From assembly GCF_000513275.1 (NCBI RefSeq), contig NZ_CBVJ010000099.1, forward strand, positions 29,097 to 93,096: a stretch of 64,000 nucleotides of DNA, given 5' to 3'. Source of the DNA: Paenibacillus gorillae (lineage in GTDB: Bacteria > Bacillota > Bacilli > Paenibacillales > Paenibacillaceae). Below the pieces are notes generated by a model. That model made no database searches. It was not told the origin of the DNA and saw nothing but the letters and a program-made list of their open reading frames with translations. Both the position numbers and the translations under genes were made by a program. Shown in pieces: positions 45,026-54,700 of the stretch. How positions within the stretch are numbered: position 1 is the stretch's first letter; the number at the start of each line of letters is the position of its first letter.

Positions 45026-46636
45026 TCAATGAAACCATCTAGTTCTTTTTTCCGGAAGTGTCTTATCTAACCATGTTCCTAATAGTTCAGTAGTAGGAAA
45101 TTCAATTCTATAACCAAACAAATCGAAACTAATCGGTTTTATATTGATGTATTCCCTAGGTACGCGATGTTCTCCATTTTCTAAAGTGTTAATAGTACTC
45201 TTAATTCCTTTTCTCAGCAGCTCTATTAAATGATCTAATGTAATAACAGGCACTGACGAATTACAATGATCCCCGGTTCCAATATTTTCATTTACCACCA
45301 CACAATATGATTGATGAGATGGGTTTAAATGAAAATACTCTTTTCCCAAATAATCTGATAAAACTGTGTTTAAATTTACATTGACCCAATTTTCCGCTTC
45401 TTGTATTTGTTGTAGTCCTTTCATTACAGCTTCATCAGTTGTATACATTTCTCTGGTACTTGAAGGAGGAACCCTCCACTTTAATTCTATGACTAAGAGC
45501 TCCAGACTTTCGGGATCTAAGACCATTAAGTCTATACCTTTTCTTTTATCTTGAGCTTTCGTCTGTTTCTCTAAAGTTACAATATTAAAATCTTTTAGAC
45601 TTTCTTTAATGATATTAATTTGCTGATTCTCACAATCATTCGTGAGCTGACTAAACAATTTCTGATTTCTTTTAGGTAATAACGCCATTAGGTTTCTTTC
45701 ATATCTTACAAAATTTGCTGCAAACCCAACTGGTAAAGCCAACTCACCGTTACTTAATGGAATAAAGAACTGATAAGATGGATCATTATTGTTAAAATTT
45801 TCGTAGGTCATATCATCAATAATATTCTCCACTATTGTAGGATGCAGACTAGTTAATCGAACGAGTTGATCTATCCACCAGTTTTTATGATTTATTTTAA
45901 CTACTTCAGTTGCTTTATATTTCCCAATAACTAAGGAGGCTTCCAGGTGTTTATGGTGATTCAAGAACCAAGTGGAAATAAGTTTATCCAGGCGCATACT
46001 GACTTCTTTGAACTGCCCCAATGTGTAGCTACCAAGATTCCATTCTTCAGGCATACTAAATTCATTAAGATGAACTTCTTGTAATGCCTCTCTACTATTA
46101 TTCTTGATACTATTGAACTGTTCCCGTTCTCTTAGCGCTTGTCTCCAGGCATTATAAGCTAAGAAGTCGCCTTCCTCTTTTGAAGAGATAAAGGTAATTT
46201 TACTATCATTTAAATTAATAATATAACCACCTTTACCTGCAGAAAATAACATGTTTTTAAACAAATCAAATTTATAACAATGAACTAAGAAATCCATTAT
46301 TTCTTTCCTTGATGGGTTAATTACCTTTCCTTCAGATTCTTCTTTACAAAATTTATGAATAAGCCTTAATGCCCACTTTAAAGATTCTTGAATCATTACT
46401 TCATTATTTCTATCATCAAGATCAAAGCTAAAGTCAGAGATAGCTTTTGTTCCACCGATTACATGCATAAAAGTCAATTCTGAATGAATAGTCAATACTT
46501 CCCTTAAGGCCTTTTTTCTAGATAGTTTGAAAATTGGGGACCTGGAAAAATATTGATCAATATCTTGTTCCATTTCAAACAAACTATTTAAATCTCCTTT
46601 TGAATCTTTATGAAAAATGTACTTCGTTCCTCTCAT
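45026..46636 (-). CDS. PD-(D/E)XK nuclease-like protein of unknown family
   Basis: 536 residues, strongly AT-rich codon use. A nuclease-like core is visible near the middle: D369 in KGIDLMVLD and E384-L-K386 in LLVIELKW, the D...ExK arrangement of PD-(D/E)XK enzymes; an E in the preceding helix may complete the site. Residues 1-350 are mostly helical with no recognised domain. The C-terminal part has beta strands (CVVVNENIG, VPVITLDHL). It lies 115 bases downstream of the DUF2357 nuclease gene on the same strand, and so may belong to the same defence cluster. Function is inferred from motif and place. Confidence 0.8.
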   Translation of the reverse strand: MRGTKYIFHKDSKGDLNSLFEMEQDIDQYFSRSPIFKLSRKKALREVLTIHSELTFMHVIGGTKAISDFSFDLDDRNNEVMIQESLKWALRLIHKFCKEESEGKVINPSRKEIMDFLVHCYKFDLFKNMLFSAGKGGYIINLNDSKITFISSKEEGDFLAYNAWRQALREREQFNSIKNNSREALQEVHLNEFSMPEEWNLGSYTLGQFKEVSMRLDKLISTWFLNHHKHLEASLVIGKYKATEVVKINHKNWWIDQLVRLTSLHPTIVENIIDDMTYENFNNNDPSYQFFIPLSNGELALPVGFAANFVRYERNLMALLPKRNQKLFSQLTNDCENQQINIIKESLKDFNIVTLEKQTKAQDKRKGIDLMVLDPESLELLVIELKWRVPPSSTREMYTTDEAVMKGLQQIQEAENWVNVNLNTVLSDYLGKEYFHLNPSHQSYCVVVNENIGTGDHCNSSVPVITLDHLIELLRKGIKSTINTLENGEHRVPREYINIKPISFDLFGYRIEFPTTELLGTWLDKTLPEKRTRWFH

Positions 46637-46751
46637 CTCTCCATTTCCCCCTTATAAACATCAAATATAAATACAGTTACGACGACACTGATTATCGGCA
46701 ATCAATGTTATGTGCTCTTCACTGTTAAGTGCTGTTCAATTTTCATCATAC

Positions 46752-49181
46752 TTAGTGCTCGTTTGTTTCATCAACATGCTCCACCTCTATCACTCTTCCC
46801 AGATCCACAAACTCCTGATGATCGAGCTTTACCTTAACCTTGCCCAGTCTGCGCTTCTCCCGCCACTCTCTCAAATCCTGCTCCGTTTCCAAGCGTAGCT
46901 CCGCTATTTCATGTGCTCGATCCAGGATATATTTGCTTGTGTATAGTACAGTATAGATGCCCTGTCCTCCTAAAGCGATAGGCGTCTCCAGTCGCTTCCA
47001 TTCTGCAATCGTAAAACGTACATACAGTTTCTTCTCCGCCCCGAAACGACTGGGGATTTCCTTAATCTCTTCACGCCTTACTACTGTCCAATCAGCTATT
47101 GTACCAACCCAATGAATACCTGTTTTAGCAGGATCACTGAATTTTTTTCTTGATTGGCAGATGGCCACATATTCAAGCTGTGTAAGGATCGTCGCATCAG
47201 CCAAATTCTCCAGTGGTACATGGTAAAAAGCATGTTCAAGTGCCTTCTCCACCTGATCCGGTCCCCTGACCGAACCAACCATTACGTTGTTCTTCGAGAG
47301 CTTATCCGCGTAATACTCTTTAGTCCCACGCGGCTGTGCGGAACGCTCGAATGCCTTTTCCGGGCTGTCTTTAATAATTTCATCCAGGAATTTCTCCACA
47401 AGGCTCGTCGAATTCGGGAGGAACGGGAATGCCCCAATATTAAGCAACTCAATACTTTTGTAAAAATGGTGATCCTTATATAGTTGTTCATCTGGATATG
47501 GAAACAATACATATGCTCCAAACATACTACGTTCGTAATCTCCAGTACCCTTTTCCTGGTAGACGATTGCATCTCGGTATCTATGCATCGTATTAATGTC
47601 CTCTTCTTCAGGGCCAGGTTGACCGTACGACCTATGATAGGAACTTCCTGCATCTGCTACATTAAGACGATATTTGGCATCAAATACGTATTTGTACTCT
47701 TTAATCTTGCCTGCATCTTTCTTCTTCAGCGTTAAAACGTTGTCTGGACGTTGGTTTAAAGTAGGTGTCTTCTCCGACTCAGGAAGTGAATTATAATATA
47801 AAATAAATTGCTCTCCATTCACCGGGTTCTCATACACCATCTGCGCGCTACGCGAACGATCTAAGGTAACGAAGATACCACTTCGGTTCACCTGGATAAT
47901 GTCCTGTTTTACTATTTTGTATTTTCGCCCCAAGAGCTCATTCAGCTTCAGGAAGCACCAATACTCGTATAGCTGTGCCACGTCCTTCATCGATAAGCGG
48001 AACAGATCGCTCTGAATGGACAATCCCTTCATCAGCATCAAGTAGCAGCGATACACATCGCGATAGCCAGGGGCCATCTGTAGTACCAGTGTTATTGACA
48101 TCTGCTTTAGTGAACTTGCTTCTTGCAAAAAGTCTGTCTTCAACAACCGATCTACTTGTGCTACCATCCGGTCTATCCGACTCAGTAACAACGGATCTGA
48201 GGTGCGGTTATTCCGATTCCAGCGCCTCTTTAGTTCCTTCAGCTTACCTACAATTCGATCTAGCATCCAGCTGACAAACCGATTCTCATTCGTATCATAA
48301 GAGAGTTGTTTACGCTTTTCTACCAAGTGCGTAGCCGAATAGGTACGGTCTCCAATCCGGATAACTCCTTTTCTGTCTTCTATCAATCGCTCGGGATGCT
48401 TTGCTAGCTCACGAATGTTTTCTTTCCCAACGTTCTTGATTCGATTGGCGTCAACTAAACGATACTCCTGACTAAGCTTATGATGAGGATGAGCCTTCAT
48501 ACGATCCACAGCGTCCACAAGCTGACGAAACACATGCTGAAGTATCCCAAAAAACTCGCTTAAACTCTGATGCTTTGTCTCTCGCTGACCAGTCATTTGA
48601 TAGGTTTTGCGTAGAAAATCAAACGCTAAATTATAAATCTGTCCATTTACTTCATTTAATAGGTTCTGGTAGTCACGCTTATAATCCATTTTGGACGGAA
48701 AAATCTCCATTACCACGCGTAGTAACGTTCGTCCTTCATCCTGAATCTCCCACTCCGTCAAGCCAACCTCATTGCCGAAGTTTAGTACGCCTGCCAGAAT
48801 CGAATCACCCAGAGGCTTAATAGCCTGTCGCAGCGATGCTTGCTCATGATAGAAAACAATTGTTGATTCGTGCTTCTTCTCAATCACCATTTCATAACCC
48901 TGATTTTCATAAAAGCATGGAAGCACTGTTTCTCCCGGTCTCCACTCCACTAAATCGCCTGCCTCCGGTGAGAAAACTAAAATCCGTGCCTCTCCAACAT
49001 GCGGAGAACATTCTAGTGAAAACTCTGCCTGTACCCATTCTAGCTCTTGGTTGCGATGAAGCTTCAGTCTTTCTGCCTTCGGATGATAGGGACGCCCCTG
49101 TATGTATAAGACAAAAAGCTCCGTGTCGACACGGAGCAATTCCACCGTCTGATTAAGAAAGCCAATATGAGGTGAAGCCAT
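46752..49181 (-). CDS. DUF2357/PD-(D/E)XK nuclease subunit of a McrBC-type system (McrC role)
   Basis: 809 residues. Residues about 60-300 fit the DUF2357 region that contacts the McrB-like motor. The nuclease core (PDDEXK_7 type) follows: E406 in LYEYWCFLKL, P479-D480 in QRPDNVL and D501-A-K503 in YVFDAKYRL. A C-terminal beta-rich module (about 630-790; TQLEYVAICQSRKKF, KLYVRFTIAEWKRL) is of the kind fused to such nucleases. The ATG at 49181 is preceded by GGAGGTTAGAGGAGG and overlaps the ATPase gene by 29 bases, so the two are coupled. Expected to cut foreign or modified DNA when driven by the ATPase. Confidence 0.88.
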   Translation of the reverse strand: MASPHIGFLNQTVELLRVDTELFVLYIQGRPYHPKAERLKLHRNQELEWVQAEFSLECSPHVGEARILVFSPEAGDLVEWRPGETVLPCFYENQGYEMVIEKKHESTIVFYHEQASLRQAIKPLGDSILAGVLNFGNEVGLTEWEIQDEGRTLLRVVMEIFPSKMDYKRDYQNLLNEVNGQIYNLAFDFLRKTYQMTGQRETKHQSLSEFFGILQHVFRQLVDAVDRMKAHPHHKLSQEYRLVDANRIKNVGKENIRELAKHPERLIEDRKGVIRIGDRTYSATHLVEKRKQLSYDTNENRFVSWMLDRIVGKLKELKRRWNRNNRTSDPLLLSRIDRMVAQVDRLLKTDFLQEASSLKQMSITLVLQMAPGYRDVYRCYLMLMKGLSIQSDLFRLSMKDVAQLYEYWCFLKLNELLGRKYKIVKQDIIQVNRSGIFVTLDRSRSAQMVYENPVNGEQFILYYNSLPESEKTPTLNQRPDNVLTLKKKDAGKIKEYKYVFDAKYRLNVADAGSSYHRSYGQPGPEEEDINTMHRYRDAIVYQEKGTGDYERSMFGAYVLFPYPDEQLYKDHHFYKSIELLNIGAFPFLPNSTSLVEKFLDEIIKDSPEKAFERSAQPRGTKEYYADKLSKNNVMVGSVRGPDQVEKALEHAFYHVPLENLADATILTQLEYVAICQSRKKFSDPAKTGIHWVGTIADWTVVRREEIKEIPSRFGAEKKLYVRFTIAEWKRLETPIALGGQGIYTVLYTSKYILDRAHEIAELRLETEQDLREWREKRRLGKVKVKLDHQEFVDLGRVIEVEHVDETNEH

Positions 49182-51399
49182 CCTCCTCTAACCTCCTAAG
49201 CATGTAAGCTAATTTGCGTGCACTGTGGGGAAGTTTTGCTTCAGGCGGAGTCTGACCGGAATTCCATTTCGAATATAGTGGATAGGAATCCTCCATTAGC
49301 TCCTGAAGATTGACCGTTACGCCACTACTACTTCCTAATGCTAGCTTGATCAAATTCAATAATACACGGCGCAAAGAGGAATGACTTCCCTGAAGACGTG
49401 GCAGTATCTTCTGCAACAACTGCCAATCAAAAGCCTCATCCTCGTTAAGAAGTTGGAAACGTTCATTATAGATCATATAGAAGCAGATTGTATCCCGAAC
49501 CCGAAACCCAACATGAGCATGAATATCCTCCAAAAGCGTATTAACCTCTATAAGTCTGTCCGTCGTGCGAACAACCAGTTCTTGATAAGAGTTGTAAGCA
49601 TCAATCAACTGCAAATAGTCAGATCGCAGGAATAGATGGTTTGTCTTAGGAAGCTCAGTGACCTCCTCTATCTCTTCTAATGTTCCCAACTCTGGATATT
49701 GCCGAAGATTAATATAGTTAAATTCTAGGGTATTAGCACGATCCAACACCTTCTTACTGAAGGGATGAGTTGTTTCGTCCATATTGACCGTTCCGATCAA
49801 GAACACATTTTCCGGTATCGATAAGTCGCCGTAACGCATCTGATCTTCGGCAAAGTCCAGTATGACGTGAGACAACAGGCTCTGCGTACGGATGCTTTCC
49901 TCTTGCCAATCCTGTGTTTCCAGCACACTCAACAGATCGCTGAAATAATGTTCGACCCGTGCCAAATTCATCTCATCTAAGCAAACAAAATAAGGCTTAT
50001 TCTGGTTCTCCGGCTGACGAGCCTCGACAAATACTTTCGTCAGAGGGCCTGGCTGAAATCTGCCCGACAGATCCTTGAATCCAAGTAAATCCGAAGGATC
50101 ACTCCAATCTGGCCGGACTTGAATAAGCGTGTACTGTCCATTCTCCCTAGTCGCACCTAATGCCTCGGCAAACAGCTTCACCAGCCTAGTTTTTCCCGTA
50201 CCAGATATTCCAGCCAGAATGACGAAGGGCTTAGCTTTCAAGGCTAGATAGAAGTTCTCAATAAGCATCTCTGGGAAAAAGAAGCCTTTTCGATTGATAT
50301 GATTTTTAATTTGTTGGAGAACAGTGAGAATTTGGTTATCTCCTATTGGTTCTGATGCTAGCTCCACGTACTCCTTCACATGCTCAACCTCCATAGCGCT
50401 TGCAGTTTCATTCAATACATACCCTTCAACGTAATTCCGGTAATTCTCTACTACGTTCTGGAGATCTAGGATAAGTTGCTCGTCAGAGGGTACTTTTCCT
50501 CGTTCGTACTTTACATAGGCAATCGTCGACACCTGATAATCTTGTCCTAAACCACTACCCTTGAGCTGTATATTCTCATCCTTGTTCATGTGTTCCAGTG
50601 GAATGATTTCACGAATTTCATTAGTTTTGTTTCGAAGGTAGGTGTACGCTTCCTTGAGGCCTTTTTCTTTAGGTGCCGTCACTCCTTGAGCAAGCGTTAA
50701 ATAAACAGCACTCATGTCTTTAGCAAATAAGTAAACGACATATTCCCCACGCTGAATACTATCCGTGATTCGTTTATCTAATACAGCAAGCCAAGGCACA
50801 TCAGCCCAATTACCTTTCCCTATAGAACCTTCAAACTTATAAAATTGTTCATCCAGAAATGGCAGTGCCTTTAGTTTAGTGGGAAGGGTCTGCCGGAATA
50901 ATGCACCTAACGGATGGCCTTTAAAATCCATACTTTTGGCCTGAACGTAATTTGCCATTATGTTTTCTAAATTTCCTTGTAGAGAAAACTGTTGCAATGC
51001 TGAATTATATGCTTGTAATTCTTCCTTCGCTAACTGCTCCAGTTCGAGATATTCATTATCGTCTAACTGATTTCGAATTTGCTGATGGAATCCTATTGAA
51101 TTATCCTCAGGATTTATAAACAAGATATTAGAGAGAGCATTAACAGGGCTGTTCACAATATCCTTAAGCTGACTAGGAGGAACATCAGCCCATTTGTCAC
51201 GCCCTGATGGTTTATCCACGAAGTTTCCTTTTATTTGTTCTGCTATAAAATAGTTAAGGAATCGTTGTTTCACCTTATCGAAGGAAACTCGATCTTGACT
51301 AGAAATTTTCAACTCTTCTAATAAAGCTAAAATGAGTATCATCTTATACGATTTTTGTTTTCGCTTAAACATTTGCGAAATGGGTTTCGGTAATGACAT
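49153..51399 (-). CDS. McrB-like AAA+ GTPase/ATPase with MrcB-type N-terminal domain
   Basis: 748 residues. About 1-115: winged-helix-like region (YKMILILALLEEL). About 160-320: MrcB_N/DUF3578-like domain (GNWADVPWLAVLDKR, EYVVYLFAKDMSAVYLTLAQG), thought to read modified bases. About 385-640: AAA+ motor with Walker A GISGTGKT (397-404), Walker B YFVCLDEMN (D475, E476), the McrB consensus block GTVNMDETTH (536-545) and an arginine finger candidate in VLDRAN. It should assemble into a ring and power the nuclease encoded by the overlapping downstream gene. First gene of the unit. Confidence 0.92.
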   Translation of the reverse strand: MSLPKPISQMFKRKQKSYKMILILALLEELKISSQDRVSFDKVKQRFLNYFIAEQIKGNFVDKPSGRDKWADVPPSQLKDIVNSPVNALSNILFINPEDNSIGFHQQIRNQLDDNEYLELEQLAKEELQAYNSALQQFSLQGNLENIMANYVQAKSMDFKGHPLGALFRQTLPTKLKALPFLDEQFYKFEGSIGKGNWADVPWLAVLDKRITDSIQRGEYVVYLFAKDMSAVYLTLAQGVTAPKEKGLKEAYTYLRNKTNEIREIIPLEHMNKDENIQLKGSGLGQDYQVSTIAYVKYERGKVPSDEQLILDLQNVVENYRNYVEGYVLNETASAMEVEHVKEYVELASEPIGDNQILTVLQQIKNHINRKGFFFPEMLIENFYLALKAKPFVILAGISGTGKTRLVKLFAEALGATRENGQYTLIQVRPDWSDPSDLLGFKDLSGRFQPGPLTKVFVEARQPENQNKPYFVCLDEMNLARVEHYFSDLLSVLETQDWQEESIRTQSLLSHVILDFAEDQMRYGDLSIPENVFLIGTVNMDETTHPFSKKVLDRANTLEFNYINLRQYPELGTLEEIEEVTELPKTNHLFLRSDYLQLIDAYNSYQELVVRTTDRLIEVNTLLEDIHAHVGFRVRDTICFYMIYNERFQLLNEDEAFDWQLLQKILPRLQGSHSSLRRVLLNLIKLALGSSSGVTVNLQELMEDSYPLYSKWNSGQTPPEAKLPHSARKLAYMLRRLEEDGFTSYWLS

Positions 51400-51901
51400 G
51401 CTGAGCCTCCAGTATAGTGTTCAATCTATTTCAAAGAGAAAATTGGGCTTAAAACTCACTTCTACCTTCAATTTACTGATGTGAATGTTTAGTAATTTCA
51501 AGAGTTATTAGATTGAGTATGTTCTATTCACCTTCAACGGATTATTTTATAGTATTAATTTTCTCTATAGTGAATTGATTTTCCTTTCTTACATTTTACA
51601 AGGTTTAACAAAGTGTTTGCTTGTTCTGAGAGAATTGATCTAAATCTTTTTAGAAAACGATTTATTCTAGATTTTTAAGAGGTAGAAGTGGCGAATTACG
51701 TGAGAGCAGATGTTAAAGAACATCCCCCAACTTATTTCAATTTGCTATTATCCGCCACATAGTAGATACCCCACCAAAACCTCGCGAAAAAAGTTATATT
51801 GTGACGACTTATCGCGAAAAATCGTATTATTCCTAGGGAAATGATAGAATAAAGTGAAAGTTTTGAAGGAATCGGAGCGCCGCAGAGGGGGATTCGCCGC
51901 A
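51400..51901. other. AT-rich divergent spacer between McrB-like and kinase genes
   Basis: No gene seen. Contains a nine-base direct repeat, TCGCGAAAA, at 51782-51790 and 51812-51820, spaced 30 bases, about 80-120 bases before the kinase start. A GTG at 51854 could extend the kinase by 16 residues but lacks a ribosome binding site. Confidence 0.45.
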
Positions 51902-53881
51902 ATGGCGAGCAAAACAATTATTGCAAACAATCGATTTTTCATCCTTGCTATCATATTACTCATCATGGGTGTCACCCTCGTCTGGAGACTATTCGCTCCA
52001 GCCGCGTATGCCCCGACTTCGGGTGATGAAATCATTCTGCATGAGAATGAAGGCGTATATAATGTCAACAATCAGATGGAATTCCTTGTCGATAAAAGTG
52101 GAAGTTGGACGCTTCCAGACATTCAATCCCCTGCAATGAAATCGCAATTTCAGCCTGCTGCCGGGAAGTCCGCTTTCGGCTTAACCGCCGGAACGTACTG
52201 GATCCGAACGACGGTAATCAATGAATCTCCGCTTGAGCAATGGATTATTCGGCTGAATAATTCAGTCATTGAACAGTTTGATATGTATATTATCCACGGA
52301 CAATCTGACAGTCCTATGAACTCCCAAATTGTCGGGAAAACCGACGAGCACTTCTACTCTTATTATTTTCAACTGCCTACGAACGATTCTATGACCATTT
52401 ATATGAGAGTCGTCATTAACGGCTCCATGATTATTCCGATCGAACTGATGGATAACAACACTTTCCTTGGCAAGCTGAAAAACGAATATATATTTTTCGG
52501 CATCTATTACGGGTTTGTGCTGTTGATGGCCGTCTATATGTTATCCCTGTATGCATTCAATCGCATGTCGGTTTATTTATATTATTCGCTATACATCATT
52601 TGCTTCAGCATATCGCAGCTCGTGTGGAACGGATTATTGCAGCAATTTCTTGGAGCAGATAGCCAGGCATTGGCGAGCTTGCTTCGTCTATTCGGCAATC
52701 ATGAGAGTATTGATTATTTCTTCTTTAATCTAGCTCTTTGGTTCGGCGTCTTGTTCCTGAACAAAATCCTTCAGATCGAAGTCTACGCTCCGCGCATGAT
52801 GATCGTGTACCGGACGCTAATCATCATGTCTCCTATTGTTGTCGCAGCTTCTTTGTTCCATTTGCCGGGTTATGAAATACTCGTTATTTTATACGAATCC
52901 TTGTTGGCGATACTGCTTGTGATTAGCACGTTTTGGTGCATGTACAGAGGAAATCTGATAGCACGGTATGTCATTCTAGCAGCGATTCCTTTCCTTGGAT
53001 TGGCTGCCCCTACCATATTGAATACATATAGCCTGATGCAAGAAAGCTTTTTAACCCATTATGGTTTTCAATTTGGATCGATTGCCGAGTTCCTCATGTT
53101 CTCAATTGCGTTGTCCTATCAGATTAGGCAGTCTCGCCTGGATAAAGAGAACGCCGTTCAGGAGATGAAATTGAACGAGCAAATTCAACAAGCACGCAAT
53201 GAGCTGCTGCAGAATATCTCCCATGACATTCGTACACCGCTTACGATCGTGCAGGGCGGCATTCAAGCGATGATTCATGGCATCGAGATTGAGCCAGACG
53301 GGAATGACAGTATGCTGAAATCGATGTATGGCGAAGTGCTCCAGATCAACACGTTCATCGATCAGATGTTTGAACTGAGCCTCCTGAAGCAAACTCACGA
53401 AACATCAGAGCTTGAATCTGTTCCATTCGCGGATTGGATCTCAAGCCAATTGGATCCGCTCCAATCCTACATTCAAATGGCGGGGCTTCAACACAAATGC
53501 TCAGTTTCGGTTGATCCGCAAGCTGTCGTTAAGATTCATGCTCACCAGATCAAGCGCGTGCTGACCAATCTCGTAAACAACGCATGCAAGTTCTCACCGG
53601 ACGGGAGCACGATTCATTTGTCAGCCAGCTCGAATAAGGAGCATGTGCTGGTATGCGTATCGGATGAAGGAAGAGGCATAGCTCCGGAGCATCTCGATTC
53701 TATTTTTAACCGGGCTTATAAGGTAGACCCGGCTGACCCTAAAAGCGGGAGCGGTCTAGGGCTCGCCATTGCGAAAGAAATTATCGGACTTCATGGCGGT
53801 ACCATTGGGGTGGAAAGTGAACAGGGCCGAGGCAGCCGATTTTACTTTAAACTGCCTATCGATACTTTTACTAAGAAATAG
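51902..53881 (+). CDS. Sensor histidine kinase with 7TMR-DISM sensor
   Basis: 659 residues. Signal anchor (about 11-31), extracellular 7TMR-DISMED2-type beta domain (about 40-175; GTYWIRTTVINES), seven membrane helices (about 195-410), then the kinase core with H441 in NISHDIRTPLTIV, N box LVNNACKFSPDG, DEGRGIAPEHL and GSGLGLAIAKEI. The ATG at 51902 follows GAGGGGG by about 10 bases. It is followed 77 bases later by an OmpR-type regulator and likely senses an extracellular carbohydrate or surface stress signal; the ligand is not known. Confidence 0.92.
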   Translation: MASKTIIANNRFFILAIILLIMGVTLVWRLFAPAAYAPTSGDEIILHENEGVYNVNNQMEFLVDKSGSWTLPDIQSPAMKSQFQPAAGKSAFGLTAGTYWIRTTVINESPLEQWIIRLNNSVIEQFDMYIIHGQSDSPMNSQIVGKTDEHFYSYYFQLPTNDSMTIYMRVVINGSMIIPIELMDNNTFLGKLKNEYIFFGIYYGFVLLMAVYMLSLYAFNRMSVYLYYSLYIICFSISQLVWNGLLQQFLGADSQALASLLRLFGNHESIDYFFFNLALWFGVLFLNKILQIEVYAPRMMIVYRTLIIMSPIVVAASLFHLPGYEILVILYESLLAILLVISTFWCMYRGNLIARYVILAAIPFLGLAAPTILNTYSLMQESFLTHYGFQFGSIAEFLMFSIALSYQIRQSRLDKENAVQEMKLNEQIQQARNELLQNISHDIRTPLTIVQGGIQAMIHGIEIEPDGNDSMLKSMYGEVLQINTFIDQMFELSLLKQTHETSELESVPFADWISSQLDPLQSYIQMAGLQHKCSVSVDPQAVVKIHAHQIKRVLTNLVNNACKFSPDGSTIHLSASSNKEHVLVCVSDEGRGIAPEHLDSIFNRAYKVDPADPKSGSGLGLAIAKEIIGLHGGTIGVESEQGRGSRFYFKLPIDTFTKK

Positions 53882-53958
53882 GTGATTGAATATAGTTCTA
53901 TTAAAATGCTAAAATAGGACGAATTGTGCAGCTTTTTGTCACATAAAGGGGTAGGTGT

Positions 53959-54684
53959 ATGATGGACTCAAAAGTCATATTGGTAGTCGATGATCATCCA
54001 AGCTTCCAGAAGCTTGTAACCGCATTCTTGGTTCGAGAAGGATATGTCGTCCGTAATGCACTGAATGCCGCACAGGCGCTTGCTCAGTTAGAGCTCGAGG
54101 AGCCTGATCTTATTTTATTGGATATCCAGATGCCTGATATGGATGGGATTGAATTTTGCAAGCATATACGAAATCAATACCACCGCCCCATTCTGTTCAT
54201 TACCGGCACTAAGCAGGACGAAGACAAAGTAAGATCCTTGCAAGTCGGCGGCGACGACTGCATTGTGAAGCCGTTCGATCCGCTGGACCTTGTACTGCGC
54301 GTCAAAGCTAATCTGCGTTGGAGTGCTTTGCTCGAAGGAAAAGATAACAATGGCAACACCAGCATTTTGAATTTTCCCGGACTGCAGATCAACCTCGAAC
54401 GCATGATAGTTCTGCTGAATCAACAGCCTGTTGAATTGCTGGCCAAAGAAATGCAGTTGCTTATCGCATTCGCCAAACAGCCTAATCAAGTCTTTGATCC
54501 CGAACAGTTGTATCGCCTCGTGTGGAAAGACGAAGTCAATTATGCCAAGGAAACCGTCAAAGTCCACATTCACAATCTTCGCAAAAAAATTGAGAGCAAT
54601 CCGGCAAAGCCCGTGTATATCATTACCGTCAACCGGTTAGGTTATAAGTTCAATCCTTATGGCGCGGTGCCGTCCATTCCATAA
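53959..54684 (+). CDS. OmpR/PhoB-family response regulator
   Basis: 241 residues. Receiver domain with D11/D12 (VVDDHPS), phosphorylation site D55 (ILLDIQMPDMDG), T83 region (ITGTK) and K in VKPFDPL. The winged-helix output domain (about 130-230) has QPVELLAKEMQLLIAF and VKVHIHNLRKKI. The ATG (or the next ATG) follows AAAGGGG. Partner of the 7TM kinase. The TCGCGAAAA direct repeat upstream of the kinase is a candidate binding site. Confidence 0.93.
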   Translation: MMDSKVILVVDDHPSFQKLVTAFLVREGYVVRNALNAAQALAQLELEEPDLILLDIQMPDMDGIEFCKHIRNQYHRPILFITGTKQDEDKVRSLQVGGDDCIVKPFDPLDLVLRVKANLRWSALLEGKDNNGNTSILNFPGLQINLERMIVLLNQQPVELLAKEMQLLIAFAKQPNQVFDPEQLYRLVWKDEVNYAKETVKVHIHNLRKKIESNPAKPVYIITVNRLGYKFNPYGAVPSIP

Positions 54685-54700
54685 TCGAACATACTGCCAG

